Shown: positions 44,842 to 51,590 of the stretch, in pieces | Position numbering within the stretch: position 1 is the first letter of the stretch | Layout: each line of letters starts with the position of its first letter | DNA from: CAYNEL01 sp964396225 | GTDB taxonomy: Bacteria > Patescibacteriota > Minisyncoccia > Moranbacterales > UBA1568 | Assembly (NCBI GenBank): GCA_964396225.1 | Contig: CAYNEL010000002.1 | Coordinates: forward strand, 1 to 52,820 | Direction: 5' to 3' | DNA: 52,820 nt | Translations under genes and position numbers: made by a program | The notes under the pieces: model-generated | Seen by the model: the letters and a program-made list of their open reading frames with translations, nothing else | The model's database searches: none | Told to the model about the DNA's origin: nothing

Positions 44842-46116
44842 TCAGGCGAGCAGGGTCGGTCCGGACAGGCCGGCCGCGCCGAGGATTTGTGCGGCTTCCC
44901 GGTCCGTCCCAGCGACCAGCAGCAGGCGGCCGAACGCCTGCGAGAGGGCGGGAACGCCGAGGGAGTCACAGGAGGGGCCGGAGACCGCCAGCGCTATTCG
45001 CCATGTAGCGGGCGCTTCGGCGAAGGCGCGGGAGAACATGGCGGGGTCAAACCGCCAGCGCGCCGGTTCGTTGGCGGTTCCGGAACGTCGTTCCGGACGC
45101 ACGCTTCCGGCGGGACCGGCGGACAGGGCGCGGCGGAACGCCTGCAGGTGCGGGTTGAGATTCGGCGGCGGTGCGACTCCTCGGGCGCGCAGGACGCCGA
45201 AGAAGGCGACGAGGGGCTCCCCGCCGTCGAGGACAGCGGTCGCCATTTTCCGCCAGTGAACCGTTTCGGAGGTCTCTTGCACGACGTTCAGCGCTTCGTC
45301 GCCGCCGAGTGCGAGGAACAGCGGTCCCGGTCCGCCGGCAGCGGTTTCCTGCAGGTATTCCGCCCATCCGCGTGCGTGCAGCGCCAGCGCCCGTTCGCCG
45401 GAGAACGACGGTTCCTCAATCCACGCCCAAAGGTGCGGCGGAGAGAGTGTCGCGCGCGCGGTTTCCAGCGCCGCCGGCAGGGTCGCGGCGGTCCCGTGAA
45501 AAAGTAGACCGCCCGTAATCGCCCACAATTGGCCGTCACGCAGCACCTGCGCCCAACCGGTGTCTCCGGCCCCGATTGACGGCGCAGGGGGTTTCTCGCG
45601 CCGCTCGTTCCCGCCGGCGGCGGTTGCCGTCGCTTCTCCGGTCCGCCGTTCCGGTGGGAGGGGAGTTGCGGGCGGCGGCGGGTCGGGGAATTCGCCGGTG
45701 AAGGGGTCGAGAGAGTGCAGGAATTCCGGGGCGAAGAGACCGGAGAGGTCCAGTCCTCGCTCCAGATCACGGGAAAGTCGGTCAAGGTTCCACTCCAGAT
45801 CGAGCGCGGCGACTGCGTTGTCGGCATAGGCCATTTTCCGCGCACGCGGTTCGGAGAGGTCGAGGTCGGTGCGCTGCACAACCACCAGTTCCGAACCGTT
45901 TGTGCGGATGACCCGTCCGGGGATTCCGGCGGCGAGGGCGGCGGCTACCGTTTTGTTCCCGGCGATGATCCGACCGGCGGCGTCCACCAGCACGGAGCGT
46001 CCGGCTCCGCACTCCGCCAGAGAGGCGGCAAGCGCTGCCTGCCCGGCGACGGTGCCCCGGTTGGCGTTCTCCGGGTCCGACGCGAGTTCCGCGAGAGAGA
46101 TTTGTTCAGTTTCCAC
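44842..46116 (-). CDS. ParB-like nuclease-domain protein with degenerate methyltransferase-like C-terminus
   Basis: 424 residues from GTG at 46116 (AGAGGA site). Residues about 5-110 are a ParB/sulfiredoxin-type domain: ISLAELASDPENANRG, VLVDAAGRIIAGNKTV, LAAGIPGRVIRTNG, VVQRTDLDLSEPRARKMAYA. In many phages this domain precedes a methyltransferase that starts GDLWxLGxHRLLCGD. Here the corresponding place reads DGQLWAITGGLLFHGTA, no DPPY is found, and the end SGPSCDSLGVPALSQAF followed by GRLLLVAGTD resembles a worn AdoMet motif I. I infer a catalytically dead methyltransferase fold fused to ParB. It lies alone on the minus strand. Role may be regulatory DNA binding. Confidence 0.62.
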   Translation of the reverse strand: METEQISLAELASDPENANRGTVAGQAALAASLAECGAGRSVLVDAAGRIIAGNKTVAAALAAGIPGRVIRTNGSELVVVQRTDLDLSEPRARKMAYADNAVAALDLEWNLDRLSRDLERGLDLSGLFAPEFLHSLDPFTGEFPDPPPPATPLPPERRTGEATATAAGGNERREKPPAPSIGAGDTGWAQVLRDGQLWAITGGLLFHGTAATLPAALETARATLSPPHLWAWIEEPSFSGERALALHARGWAEYLQETAAGGPGPLFLALGGDEALNVVQETSETVHWRKMATAVLDGGEPLVAFFGVLRARGVAPPPNLNPHLQAFRRALSAGPAGSVRPERRSGTANEPARWRFDPAMFSRAFAEAPATWRIALAVSGPSCDSLGVPALSQAFGRLLLVAGTDREAAQILGAAGLSGPTLLA

Positions 46117-46137
46117 CGACGTTCCTCTTATTTTCAG

Positions 46138-46200
46138 TTGACAGGTTCACCGCTAATGTTTTAGTCTGGATGACAGAAAGGCTCGCCACGCTGGCGAGGG
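46138..46200 (+). promoter_or_regulatory. Promoter with a variant leader hairpin
   Basis: TTGACA 46138-46143 (TTGACAGG as in the cassettes), a -10 of TTTAGT or TTAGTC near 46160, no TGTAATCA box, then hairpin CTCGCCA-CGC-TGGCGAG about 46182-46198 and GGGAGG before GTG 46208. The hairpin differs in sequence but sits where the cassette leader hairpin sits. Confidence 0.6.
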
Positions 46201-46207
46201 AGGCGCT

Positions 46208-47509
46208 GTGAACTATTCGTTTTTCAACCGGACGGAGTTTCGTCCGGCGTGGCCGGGGGAGGTGGAGTTCATCCGCGAGGTCGAGCGGTTGTGGCGGGCG
46301 GAGGGCGAACCGGAGGAGTTCGCTTCACTCACGAAGCCGTTTCTCGTGCATCTCTTTCAGAACCGGCGGGTGCCGTACACGTTTTACCACTCTGTGCGGC
46401 AAAAGCACCCGGGGATCTGTTCCATTCCTGCGTTTGAGGCGCAGGGGGCGGTGACCGATTCTCTGGAGTTGCTGCGAGAGGCCGGCGACCTGTGTCGTCG
46501 GTCACGCGGACTGGTGGTGCAGGCCAGTCAGATGATGGATCAGCACCCGGGCGAGGGGCTGGCGACGGCGCGGATGCTGAACGCGCTGGAGCGAGGGTCG
46601 CAGCGTCTGAACGGTTTCAACCGGGGGCGCGGTTCGGTGGCGCAATACATCGGCGCGCGACTGGAGGCGCGACGCGTCGCCGAGGGCCTGACGGTGGACG
46701 AGGTGGCGGAAGCGCTGGGCGGCGACGAGTGGTTGCGCGAGGTTCGACGGGTCGAGCAGGGCCATTCGCACATGGACCTCGGGCTCGCCTGTGCGCTCTC
46801 CGCGTTCTACGGGGAGGAACTGTTTCCCCGGCCGCTCTCGTGGGCCATCGACCCGGGGACGCGGAGAGGACGGAAGAAGGGGGGGCAGGCGGGGCCGGCG
46901 GAAAAGCCGATCCGGGGTAGCTACGCGGTTCCGAAGTCGAAACTCCCTCCGGTCGGTTCGCTGGTACTGTACCAACCGCATGGTTGGAATGAAGCGACAC
47001 TCGGGGTGGTTTGCGCACACAACCGCCGGAATTCCGGGTATTTCGCCGGCGTCGCGTACTTCGAGGGCGGGATTGCGCTCTACTCGCCATGGGCGCGGCA
47101 GGCTCGCAGCAAGGGCGAGTTTGGCTGGTCGCTGGCGAGCGACGAGGAAAAGCAGCGGTTCTCCCCGAACCTGCGAGAGCAACTGCACGAACGGATGCGG
47201 CGGCACTCCATACTGCGCGAGGTGAACGAGGCCGTGGGGGCGAACCCGGAACGCGGCGCGGAAGCGCCGGCGAAGCCGTCCGTCCCGGAACACGGCGCGG
47301 AAGCGACGGCGAAGCCGTCCGTCCCGGCTCCCGTAGTGAAACCGCGCACGGTAACCGGGTTGTTCGGCAAGGTCCGGTTCCCCGAACCGGCTGTGTCGCT
47401 GCACTGGAGGGCCAGAGCGGAACTCGCGACGTGGATCATGGAAGAGTCCGGGTTCACGGAAGGGGAATGCGACTTGGCGCGGCGGCTCCTGCGAGGGGTG
47501 CGAGAATGA
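46208..47509 (+). CDS. Large protein with a central helix-turn-helix
   Basis: 433 residues from GTG 46208 (GGGAGG site). Residues about 143-205 are an XRE-like HTH: IGARLEARRVAEGLTVDEVA, EALGG, VRRVEQGHSHMDLGLACALS. A beta domain follows (VGSLVLYQPHGWNEATLGVV, GVAYFEGGIALYS). Near residue 347 a 15-18-residue unit (ERGAEAPAKPSV, EHGAEATAKPSV) is repeated in tandem. The N-terminal 120 residues are not recognised. Possible transcription regulator with a sensing domain. It overlaps the next gene by 4 nt. Confidence 0.6.
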   Translation: MNYSFFNRTEFRPAWPGEVEFIREVERLWRAEGEPEEFASLTKPFLVHLFQNRRVPYTFYHSVRQKHPGICSIPAFEAQGAVTDSLELLREAGDLCRRSRGLVVQASQMMDQHPGEGLATARMLNALERGSQRLNGFNRGRGSVAQYIGARLEARRVAEGLTVDEVAEALGGDEWLREVRRVEQGHSHMDLGLACALSAFYGEELFPRPLSWAIDPGTRRGRKKGGQAGPAEKPIRGSYAVPKSKLPPVGSLVLYQPHGWNEATLGVVCAHNRRNSGYFAGVAYFEGGIALYSPWARQARSKGEFGWSLASDEEKQRFSPNLREQLHERMRRHSILREVNEAVGANPERGAEAPAKPSVPEHGAEATAKPSVPAPVVKPRTVTGLFGKVRFPEPAVSLHWRARAELATWIMEESGFTEGECDLARRLLRGVRE

Positions 47510-47772
47510 AGCGCGCTCCGTATCGACTCGGAGTGTGCAAGTGGTGCGAGCGGCCCGGGTGCACCGGGCCGCGACCCACCGGCATGCCACTCGCCCCCGG
47601 CTGGATTTTCCCGGAGGCCTGCTACGAGGCGATGGTTCTGCTCCGGCGCAAGAAAACCGGAGGCGGTCCATCGCGCCTGCGAGAAAACGATTTCTCCGAG
47701 GAGGAGGAACCGGAAAGCGACCCGGGAGGGCCGATCCCGGATGAAGACGGGGAGGATGGACCCGATGCGTAG
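47506..47772 (+). CDS. Small Cys-containing protein with acidic tail
   Basis: 88 residues from ATG 47506 (ATGA overlap). CKWCERPGCTG near residue 11 is a possible zinc site, and a late Cys (PEACYEAM) could complete it. The C-terminus is acidic (NDFSEEEEPESDPGGP, DEDGEDGPDA). Its stop overlaps the HTH repressor start by eight bases. Confidence 0.55.
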   Translation: MKRAPYRLGVCKWCERPGCTGPRPTGMPLAPGWIFPEACYEAMVLLRRKKTGGGPSRLRENDFSEEEEPESDPGGPIPDEDGEDGPDA

Positions 47773-48331
47773 GGGTATCTGGGGACAGAGACTCCGGAAG
47801 GCGCGGCACAAACGCCGCCTGACGACGGCGGAACTCGGCGAACGCGTCGGACTTTCTCCGAGCAGAATCTCGCAGTTGGAGGATCGCGGTGACCCGCCGG
47901 CGGCGGAGATCGTGGAGCGGCTCCGCTTGTCGCTCGGTGACTCGCTCCCGCCTCCGCCCCCGCCGTCTGCGTCCGGAGATGACTGGTTCCGTCGGTATCT
48001 GAACGCTCTCCCGTTGGCGCTTCCGCCTCCGGATTACTGGCGACACCCGGTTCGGGCGGAGTGGTTGGCCGAAAACCCGGCGCAGGCGGTCGGAGCGGCG
48101 ATGCTGGAGACGACGCGAGCGCTGAAAGTGGCTTTCGCGCTCGCGGTCCCGCTGGATTGTGCGCTCGGGCTTCTGACACGCGCGACACGCGGCTGGAGTC
48201 CGGACGAACAGCGAGAATGGCTGGCGGAGGCGACCACGCTGGAGATGGCCGTCGCCTGCCTCCGTCCGCTGGAGGAACTGCGACGCAGCGGTTCGCTGCG
48301 CCACCGACCTCCCCCCGCCGGCGGAGACTAG
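47765..48331 (+). CDS. XRE-family helix-turn-helix repressor-like protein
   Basis: 188 residues from ATG 47765, chosen over ATG 47756 because GGAGG lies 9 bases upstream. Residues 5-60 are a canonical XRE HTH: GQRLRKARHKRRLTTAELGE, VGLSPSRISQLEDRGDPPA, EIVERLRLSLG. A Pro-rich linker (PPPPPPSA) leads to a helical C-terminal domain (LETTRALKVAFALAVPLDCA). It may be the phage repressor controlling the cassette promoters, which start just downstream. No protease-cleavage AG/CG site is obvious. Confidence 0.78.
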   Translation: MRRGIWGQRLRKARHKRRLTTAELGERVGLSPSRISQLEDRGDPPAAEIVERLRLSLGDSLPPPPPPSASGDDWFRRYLNALPLALPPPDYWRHPVRAEWLAENPAQAVGAAMLETTRALKVAFALAVPLDCALGLLTRATRGWSPDEQREWLAEATTLEMAVACLRPLEELRRSGSLRHRPPPAGGD

Positions 48332-48350
48332 CGCGGAAGAACCGCACAAA

Positions 48351-48379
48351 GCCCCCGGCTTCGGTCGGGGGCTTTTCTT
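48351..48379 (+). terminator. Intrinsic terminator
   Basis: GCCCCCG / CGGGGGC stem with an inner G-T and C-G extension and a TTCG loop (48351-48372), then TTTTCTT. It ends the repressor transcript. Confidence 0.85.
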
Positions 48380-48401
48380 GCGTCGCCGGGGAAAGAAGTG
48401 A

Positions 48402-48459
48402 TTGACAGGGTTCGAATAAATCGCCTATAATCACAGTGTAATCAGTTGCACCAAGGGTG
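48402..48459 (+). promoter_or_regulatory. Cassette promoter for the nuclease gene
   Basis: TTGACA 48402-48407, 18-bp spacer, perfect TATAAT 48426-48431, 5 nt, TGTAATCAGTTG 48437-48448, short hairpin GCACC-AAG-GGTGC. The hairpin sequence differs from the C/G-run versions but the position is conserved. ATG 48476. Confidence 0.86.
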
Positions 48460-48475
48460 CAGAGAGGGGTTTGAG

Positions 48476-49561
48476 ATGAGGCAGGAGGTTCTTCGCTGGG
48501 GCTGTGGCCGGCAGCGAACGCTGGAGGCGTGTCCTCGGCAGTATTACTTCCGGTACCTGCCGGTGCAGGGGCCGGAGGCGGCGGAAGCGAAGCGCTTCCG
48601 CTACGCACAGAGCATGACGCTCTGGTTCGACTCGGTTTTCCACCACGTCGCCGCAACGTTGGTGGAGGTGCATTTCACCGGCGGCGAGTGGACTCCGGAG
48701 GTGATTGAGGGCTTCGTCCGGAAGCGCCTCTCCTCGGAGTGGCGGGAAAGCGCCTCGGGGAAGCGGGGGCGCAACCCGCTGGAGTGGCATGTGCTGCACG
48801 GCGGAAGCCCGTTCCCGCCGGAGGAGGCGCGCGAGTTGTGTACGCGTCTCGTGGCGGGAGCGCTGAACCTGCAGGACTACCTGCAGGAGAATTGGCCGGA
48901 CCCGCAGGCGGTGACGGAATGGTTCATTCCGAACCCGGAGTCGTTTCCGGTTGTCCGTCACACCGACCTGACCGGCCAGCAGTGGGAACTGTCGGTCCGA
49001 CCTGACCTGATCGTTCTGGCCGACGGACGCGCCGTGGTGGTCGATTGGCGAACGGCCCGCTCCCCGCGCGAGGAGGCGCACGAAACGCAGCAAGCGCTGC
49101 TGAGTGCATGGGCGCGGCAGTGGCTCGGCGACCAGCAGTCCGAGTTCACCGTTGAGGCGCGCGTCGTCTATCCCTGCGCAGGGATGGAGTCTTTCGCCGC
49201 AGAGTGTTCTCCGGAACGAGAGCACGCGCTCTTCGCGCCGCTGCTGGGAATGGCCATGTCGGTCCGGTTCCGAGGGGTGGATCGCGAAAGCTACCCGGCG
49301 ACTCCGCGCTCCGCGTGGGATTGCGAGGGTTGTCCGTTCCGGCATTTCTGCACGGACCGCCAGCGGCCGAAGCCGAAGGCTGCGCGACCGGAAACGGCGG
49401 AACTGTTTCCGGGTGTGGAGGACTCCGCACCCGCACCCGCCCCCGTCCCCGTCCCCGTCCCCGCACCAGCACCCGCCGTCGCACCTGTCGGAAAATCTTT
49501 GCCCCGATTTTCGCGAAAGGGGTTGACAGGGGTGCGGAAAGACAGTAAACTCCTAGTGTAA
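48476..49561 (+). CDS. PD-(D/E)XK exonuclease-like protein (Cas4/AddB type) with K-to-R change
   Basis: 361 residues from ATG 48476. RPDLIVLADGR (D177) followed by VVVDWRTA (D190, W191, R192) and QQALLSAWARQW matches the RecB-family nuclease core, with Arg replacing the catalytic Lys in DxK. Cys19 (LEACPRQYYFRY) and CEGCPFRHFC (Cys283, 286, 292) fit the four-Cys iron-sulphur cluster of Cas4/AddB-type enzymes. The C-terminus is a Pro/Ala/Val tail that runs into the next promoter. It may process DNA ends or bind host repair complexes. Loss of Lys could weaken catalysis. Early expression is expected from its promoter. Confidence 0.8.
   Translation: MRQEVLRWGCGRQRTLEACPRQYYFRYLPVQGPEAAEAKRFRYAQSMTLWFDSVFHHVAATLVEVHFTGGEWTPEVIEGFVRKRLSSEWRESASGKRGRNPLEWHVLHGGSPFPPEEARELCTRLVAGALNLQDYLQENWPDPQAVTEWFIPNPESFPVVRHTDLTGQQWELSVRPDLIVLADGRAVVVDWRTARSPREEAHETQQALLSAWARQWLGDQQSEFTVEARVVYPCAGMESFAAECSPEREHALFAPLLGMAMSVRFRGVDRESYPATPRSAWDCEGCPFRHFCTDRQRPKPKAARPETAELFPGVEDSAPAPAPVPVPVPAPAPAVAPVGKSLPRFSRKGLTGVRKDSKLLV
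49430..49490 (+). repeat. Pro/Ala/Val low-complexity tail
   Basis: Short C-rich repeats (cccgtc, cccgca) encode a PAPAPVPVPVPAPAP tail at the end of the nuclease gene. Repeat number is likely variable. Confidence 0.75.
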
Positions 49562-49590
49562 TCACTTGACCGTCCCCGCAGGGGGCAGAA
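49509..49590 (+). promoter_or_regulatory. Cassette promoter with upstream palindrome, inside the nuclease 3' end
   Basis: TTTCGCGAAA 49509-49518, 4 nt, TTGACA 49523-49528, 17-bp spacer, TAAACT 49546-49551, 5 nt, TGTAATCACTTG 49557-49568, CCCC-GCA-GGGG hairpin, ATG 49603. The palindrome to -10 lies within the reading frame of the nuclease gene, whose stop is at 49559-49561. Confidence 0.87.
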
Positions 49591-49602
49591 GGGCAGGACC
49601 AG

Positions 49603-50019
49603 ATGAAGATCGTGAAGCTTGGGGATTTTCCGGTGGAGGTGTCGGGTGAGGACAAAATCCGCACCCGCTCCACGCGGGTCTACCTTCAGGTGACCCTCCC
49701 GGTGGAGGGAGTGAACCGGATCACCTCCGGGTCGCTCCGGTTCACCACCTCCGACCCGGAGGTGCAGCAGGCCCTCGCCGAGGGGCGGGGACAGTTCACG
49801 CTGTCGCTGCACTACGACCTCGAAGGGCCACAAACCTTCGAGTCCACCGTCCAGAAGGCGGCTCGCCGGGCGCAGGAGGGTCGCGAGATCGACCTCTCCA
49901 ACGTCCCGGGGTCGGCGGACGCCGACGCTCTGGCAGAGGTCCTCGGGACCTCGCCGGCGGCCGGCGAGGACTGGGGAGACGTCCTTCTCCGGGCGATGAA
50001 GGCCGACCTCGGGGTTTAG
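49603..50019 (+). CDS. Small early protein, unknown
   Basis: 138 residues from ATG 49603. A beta-rich N-terminal half (MKIVKLGDFPVEVSGEDKI, RVYLQVTLPVEGVNRI, GQFTLSLHYDLEGPQTF) and a helical acidic end (ADALAEVLGTSPAAGEDWGD). A single-gene cassette with a terminator. No recognised family. Confidence 0.65.
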   Translation: MKIVKLGDFPVEVSGEDKIRTRSTRVYLQVTLPVEGVNRITSGSLRFTTSDPEVQQALAEGRGQFTLSLHYDLEGPQTFESTVQKAARRAQEGREIDLSNVPGSADADALAEVLGTSPAAGEDWGDVLLRAMKADLGV

Positions 50020-50029
50020 CGCTCGCTCT

Positions 50030-50057
50030 GCCCCCGGCCTTTCGGCCGGGGGCTTTC
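50030..50057 (+). terminator. Intrinsic terminator with short T-run
   Basis: A 10-bp stem GCCCCCGGCC / GGCCGGGGGC with TTTC loop, followed by TTTC. The short T-run predicts incomplete termination into the two DNA-binding genes downstream. Confidence 0.75.
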
Positions 50058-50080
50058 TGCATGGTCGGAGGATGCCGCCA

Positions 50081-50407
50081 ATGGAACTGGAGAGGGGGTT
50101 GAGAACGCTGCTGAATGTGCGGGCAGGCAAGGCTTTCTGGGCGGCGCACGCCTTGCGCGGACTGCAGCAGGGAGACACTCTCGCCCCCCGATCGTACTGG
50201 CGGGAGACGACGATTCTCCCGGCGCTCTCGGCGCGCAACCGCCGCGACCTGCTGCAACGAATGGGTCGGGCCGGATTGTGCGAACCGCTCCGAGGGGTGG
50301 GTTACGGACAGTCGTTCCGACAGGGAGAACAGTGTTACCGGATAACGGCAGCGGGACTTGCGTTGGTCGCAAAATCCCCGGAGGGAGAGGAGGAAAGCAA
50401 GCGATGA
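50081..50407 (+). CDS. Probable winged-helix DNA-binding protein
   Basis: 108 residues. ATG 50081 is preferred because GGAGG is 9 bases upstream, while ATG 50072 directly abuts it. Helices RSYWRETTILPALSARNRRD and LLQRMGRAGLCEPLRG followed by QCYRITAAGLALV have the order of a winged helix (helices, then Gly-rich wing and YxIT strand). It overlaps the next gene by 4 nt. Likely regulator. Confidence 0.58.
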   Translation: MELERGLRTLLNVRAGKAFWAAHALRGLQQGDTLAPRSYWRETTILPALSARNRRDLLQRMGRAGLCEPLRGVGYGQSFRQGEQCYRITAAGLALVAKSPEGEEESKR

Positions 50408-50814
50408 ACGGTTTCACGCTCAAAGAGGCGGCGGAGGCGCTGGGGTTGTCGGAACCGCATCTGCGCTATCTGCGCAGGCGCGGCGAATTGCCGGCGCGGC
50501 GGGTTGGGCGGGGATTGGAGTTCGACCGCGCCGGAGTAGAGGAGTATCGGCGACGGATGGAGGAAGCGCCGTTGAACCGCACCCGGCGGCCGACGACTCC
50601 GTGGCGAGAACCGGAACTGGTCCGGTATTTCGACCGGTGGGGAGTGCCGCATCTGGCGCGTGTAATCAGCCGTTCCGACGGCTGCGCCAATCTCTCTTAT
50701 CATCGGGTAGACGAAAGCGGAAAATTGTGCGAAAAAAGGGTTGCGCGCGCCCGCCCGATCACCGGCGACCGCCTGCGCTCGGGGTGGCAACCCGTGGAAA
50801 GTCGGCCGGAATGA
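50404..50814 (+). CDS. Excisionase/MerR-type helix-turn-helix protein
   Basis: 136 residues from ATG 50404. FTLKEAAEALGLSEPHLRYL, then RRRGELPARRVGRGLEFDRA and VEEYRRRM, is the canonical HTH_17 excisionase-like fold. The C-terminal part (ELVRYFDRWGVPHLARVISR) is unrecognised. Such proteins act as excisionases or transcription factors; without an integrase in view, a regulator is equally likely. Confidence 0.75.
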   Translation: MNGFTLKEAAEALGLSEPHLRYLRRRGELPARRVGRGLEFDRAGVEEYRRRMEEAPLNRTRRPTTPWREPELVRYFDRWGVPHLARVISRSDGCANLSYHRVDESGKLCEKRVARARPITGDRLRSGWQPVESRPE

Positions 50815-50832
50815 ATCCGGCGCTTCCGCTTG

Positions 50833-50859
50833 GCCCCCGGCTTCGGCCGGGGGCTTTTT
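50833..50859 (+). terminator. Intrinsic terminator
   Basis: GCCCCCGGC-TTCG-GCCGGGGGC followed by TTTTT, the same hairpin as at 43788. Confidence 0.93.
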
Positions 50860-50878
50860 CCCGGGTGGGAGGTCGGCT

Positions 50879-51559
50879 GTGCTGGTAACAGAGAACACCC
50901 TGCGCGCGCCGCTGGAAGTTTTGTGCGGCAGTCCGCCTGCGCCTCCGGACGGGCATCTGCTTGGCTGGAAGTTGGTTCGCCCCGACCTGCGGGCGCGTTA
51001 CGGGTTCCGTTACCCGTGGCCGGGCGGGGTCGCCGAGCAGGACGGTCCGGAGGACGGCGAACCGTGCGGCTCCGGACTGCACCTTGCGAAGACGTGGGCC
51101 GGGGCCGCCGGCGGCTGCAACGGCTGTACGACGGCGCTGCTCCTCGCCTACCGGCCGGACGATGTGCTGGGTGAGGACAGGGACAAGCTTCGCGTGCGGC
51201 GCGCGCTTGTCCTTGACGTGATCGACGTGATCGAGGCGGTTCGGCTGCGAGGGTTCGGGGCCGATTTCAAAGGGGCGGTCTTTTACCGGGCCGACCTGCA
51301 CAGTGCGAATCTCCGAGGGTCTCGCCTCTCCGGAGTCAGTCTCGCCGGGGCCGATCTGTCCGGGAGTGACCTGTGCGGGACCAATCTGTGTTCCGCCAAT
51401 CTCCTTGCGGACGGGCTGCGAGAGGCTGGCTTGAGCGGCGCGATTTACAACGTCTTCACGCGTTGGCCGAAAGGGTTCGACCCGGAGGCCGCCGGCTGTA
51501 TCCGTTACGAAGCGGCGACTCGGTCGGAGTCGCCGGGGACGCTGCTGGTGGTTGCCTGA
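50879..51559 (+). CDS. Pentapeptide-repeat protein
   Basis: 226 residues from GTG 50879 with GGGAGG. The N-terminal 100 residues (LGWKLVRPDLRARYGFRYPW, CGSGLHLAKTWAGAAGGCNG) resemble a module found ahead of pentapeptide repeats in other phage and bacterial proteins. Residues about 126-185 contain A(D/N)LxxS/A repeats (FKGAVFYRADLHSANLRGSR, LAGADLSGSDLCGTNLCSAN), forming a right-handed beta helix. Such proteins can mimic DNA, as with gyrase inhibitors. No TTGACA promoter is directly upstream, so it may depend on readthrough. Confidence 0.75.
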   Translation: MLVTENTLRAPLEVLCGSPPAPPDGHLLGWKLVRPDLRARYGFRYPWPGGVAEQDGPEDGEPCGSGLHLAKTWAGAAGGCNGCTTALLLAYRPDDVLGEDRDKLRVRRALVLDVIDVIEAVRLRGFGADFKGAVFYRADLHSANLRGSRLSGVSLAGADLSGSDLCGTNLCSANLLADGLREAGLSGAIYNVFTRWPKGFDPEAAGCIRYEAATRSESPGTLLVVA

Positions 51560-51590
51560 ATTGTCGAAAACGGTAAAGGGAGGGGGGTGC

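Noticed and set aside
46502..48349. Long minus-strand open frame opposite the HTH genes
   Set aside because: The plus strand has three overlapping genes with ribosome sites and an XRE domain; the reverse product is Arg/Pro-rich and featureless.
50660..50672. TGTAATCAG resembling the cassette box
   Set aside because: It lies within the excisionase-like coding sequence with no -35, no -10 at the fixed 5-nt distance and no leader hairpin; probably chance.
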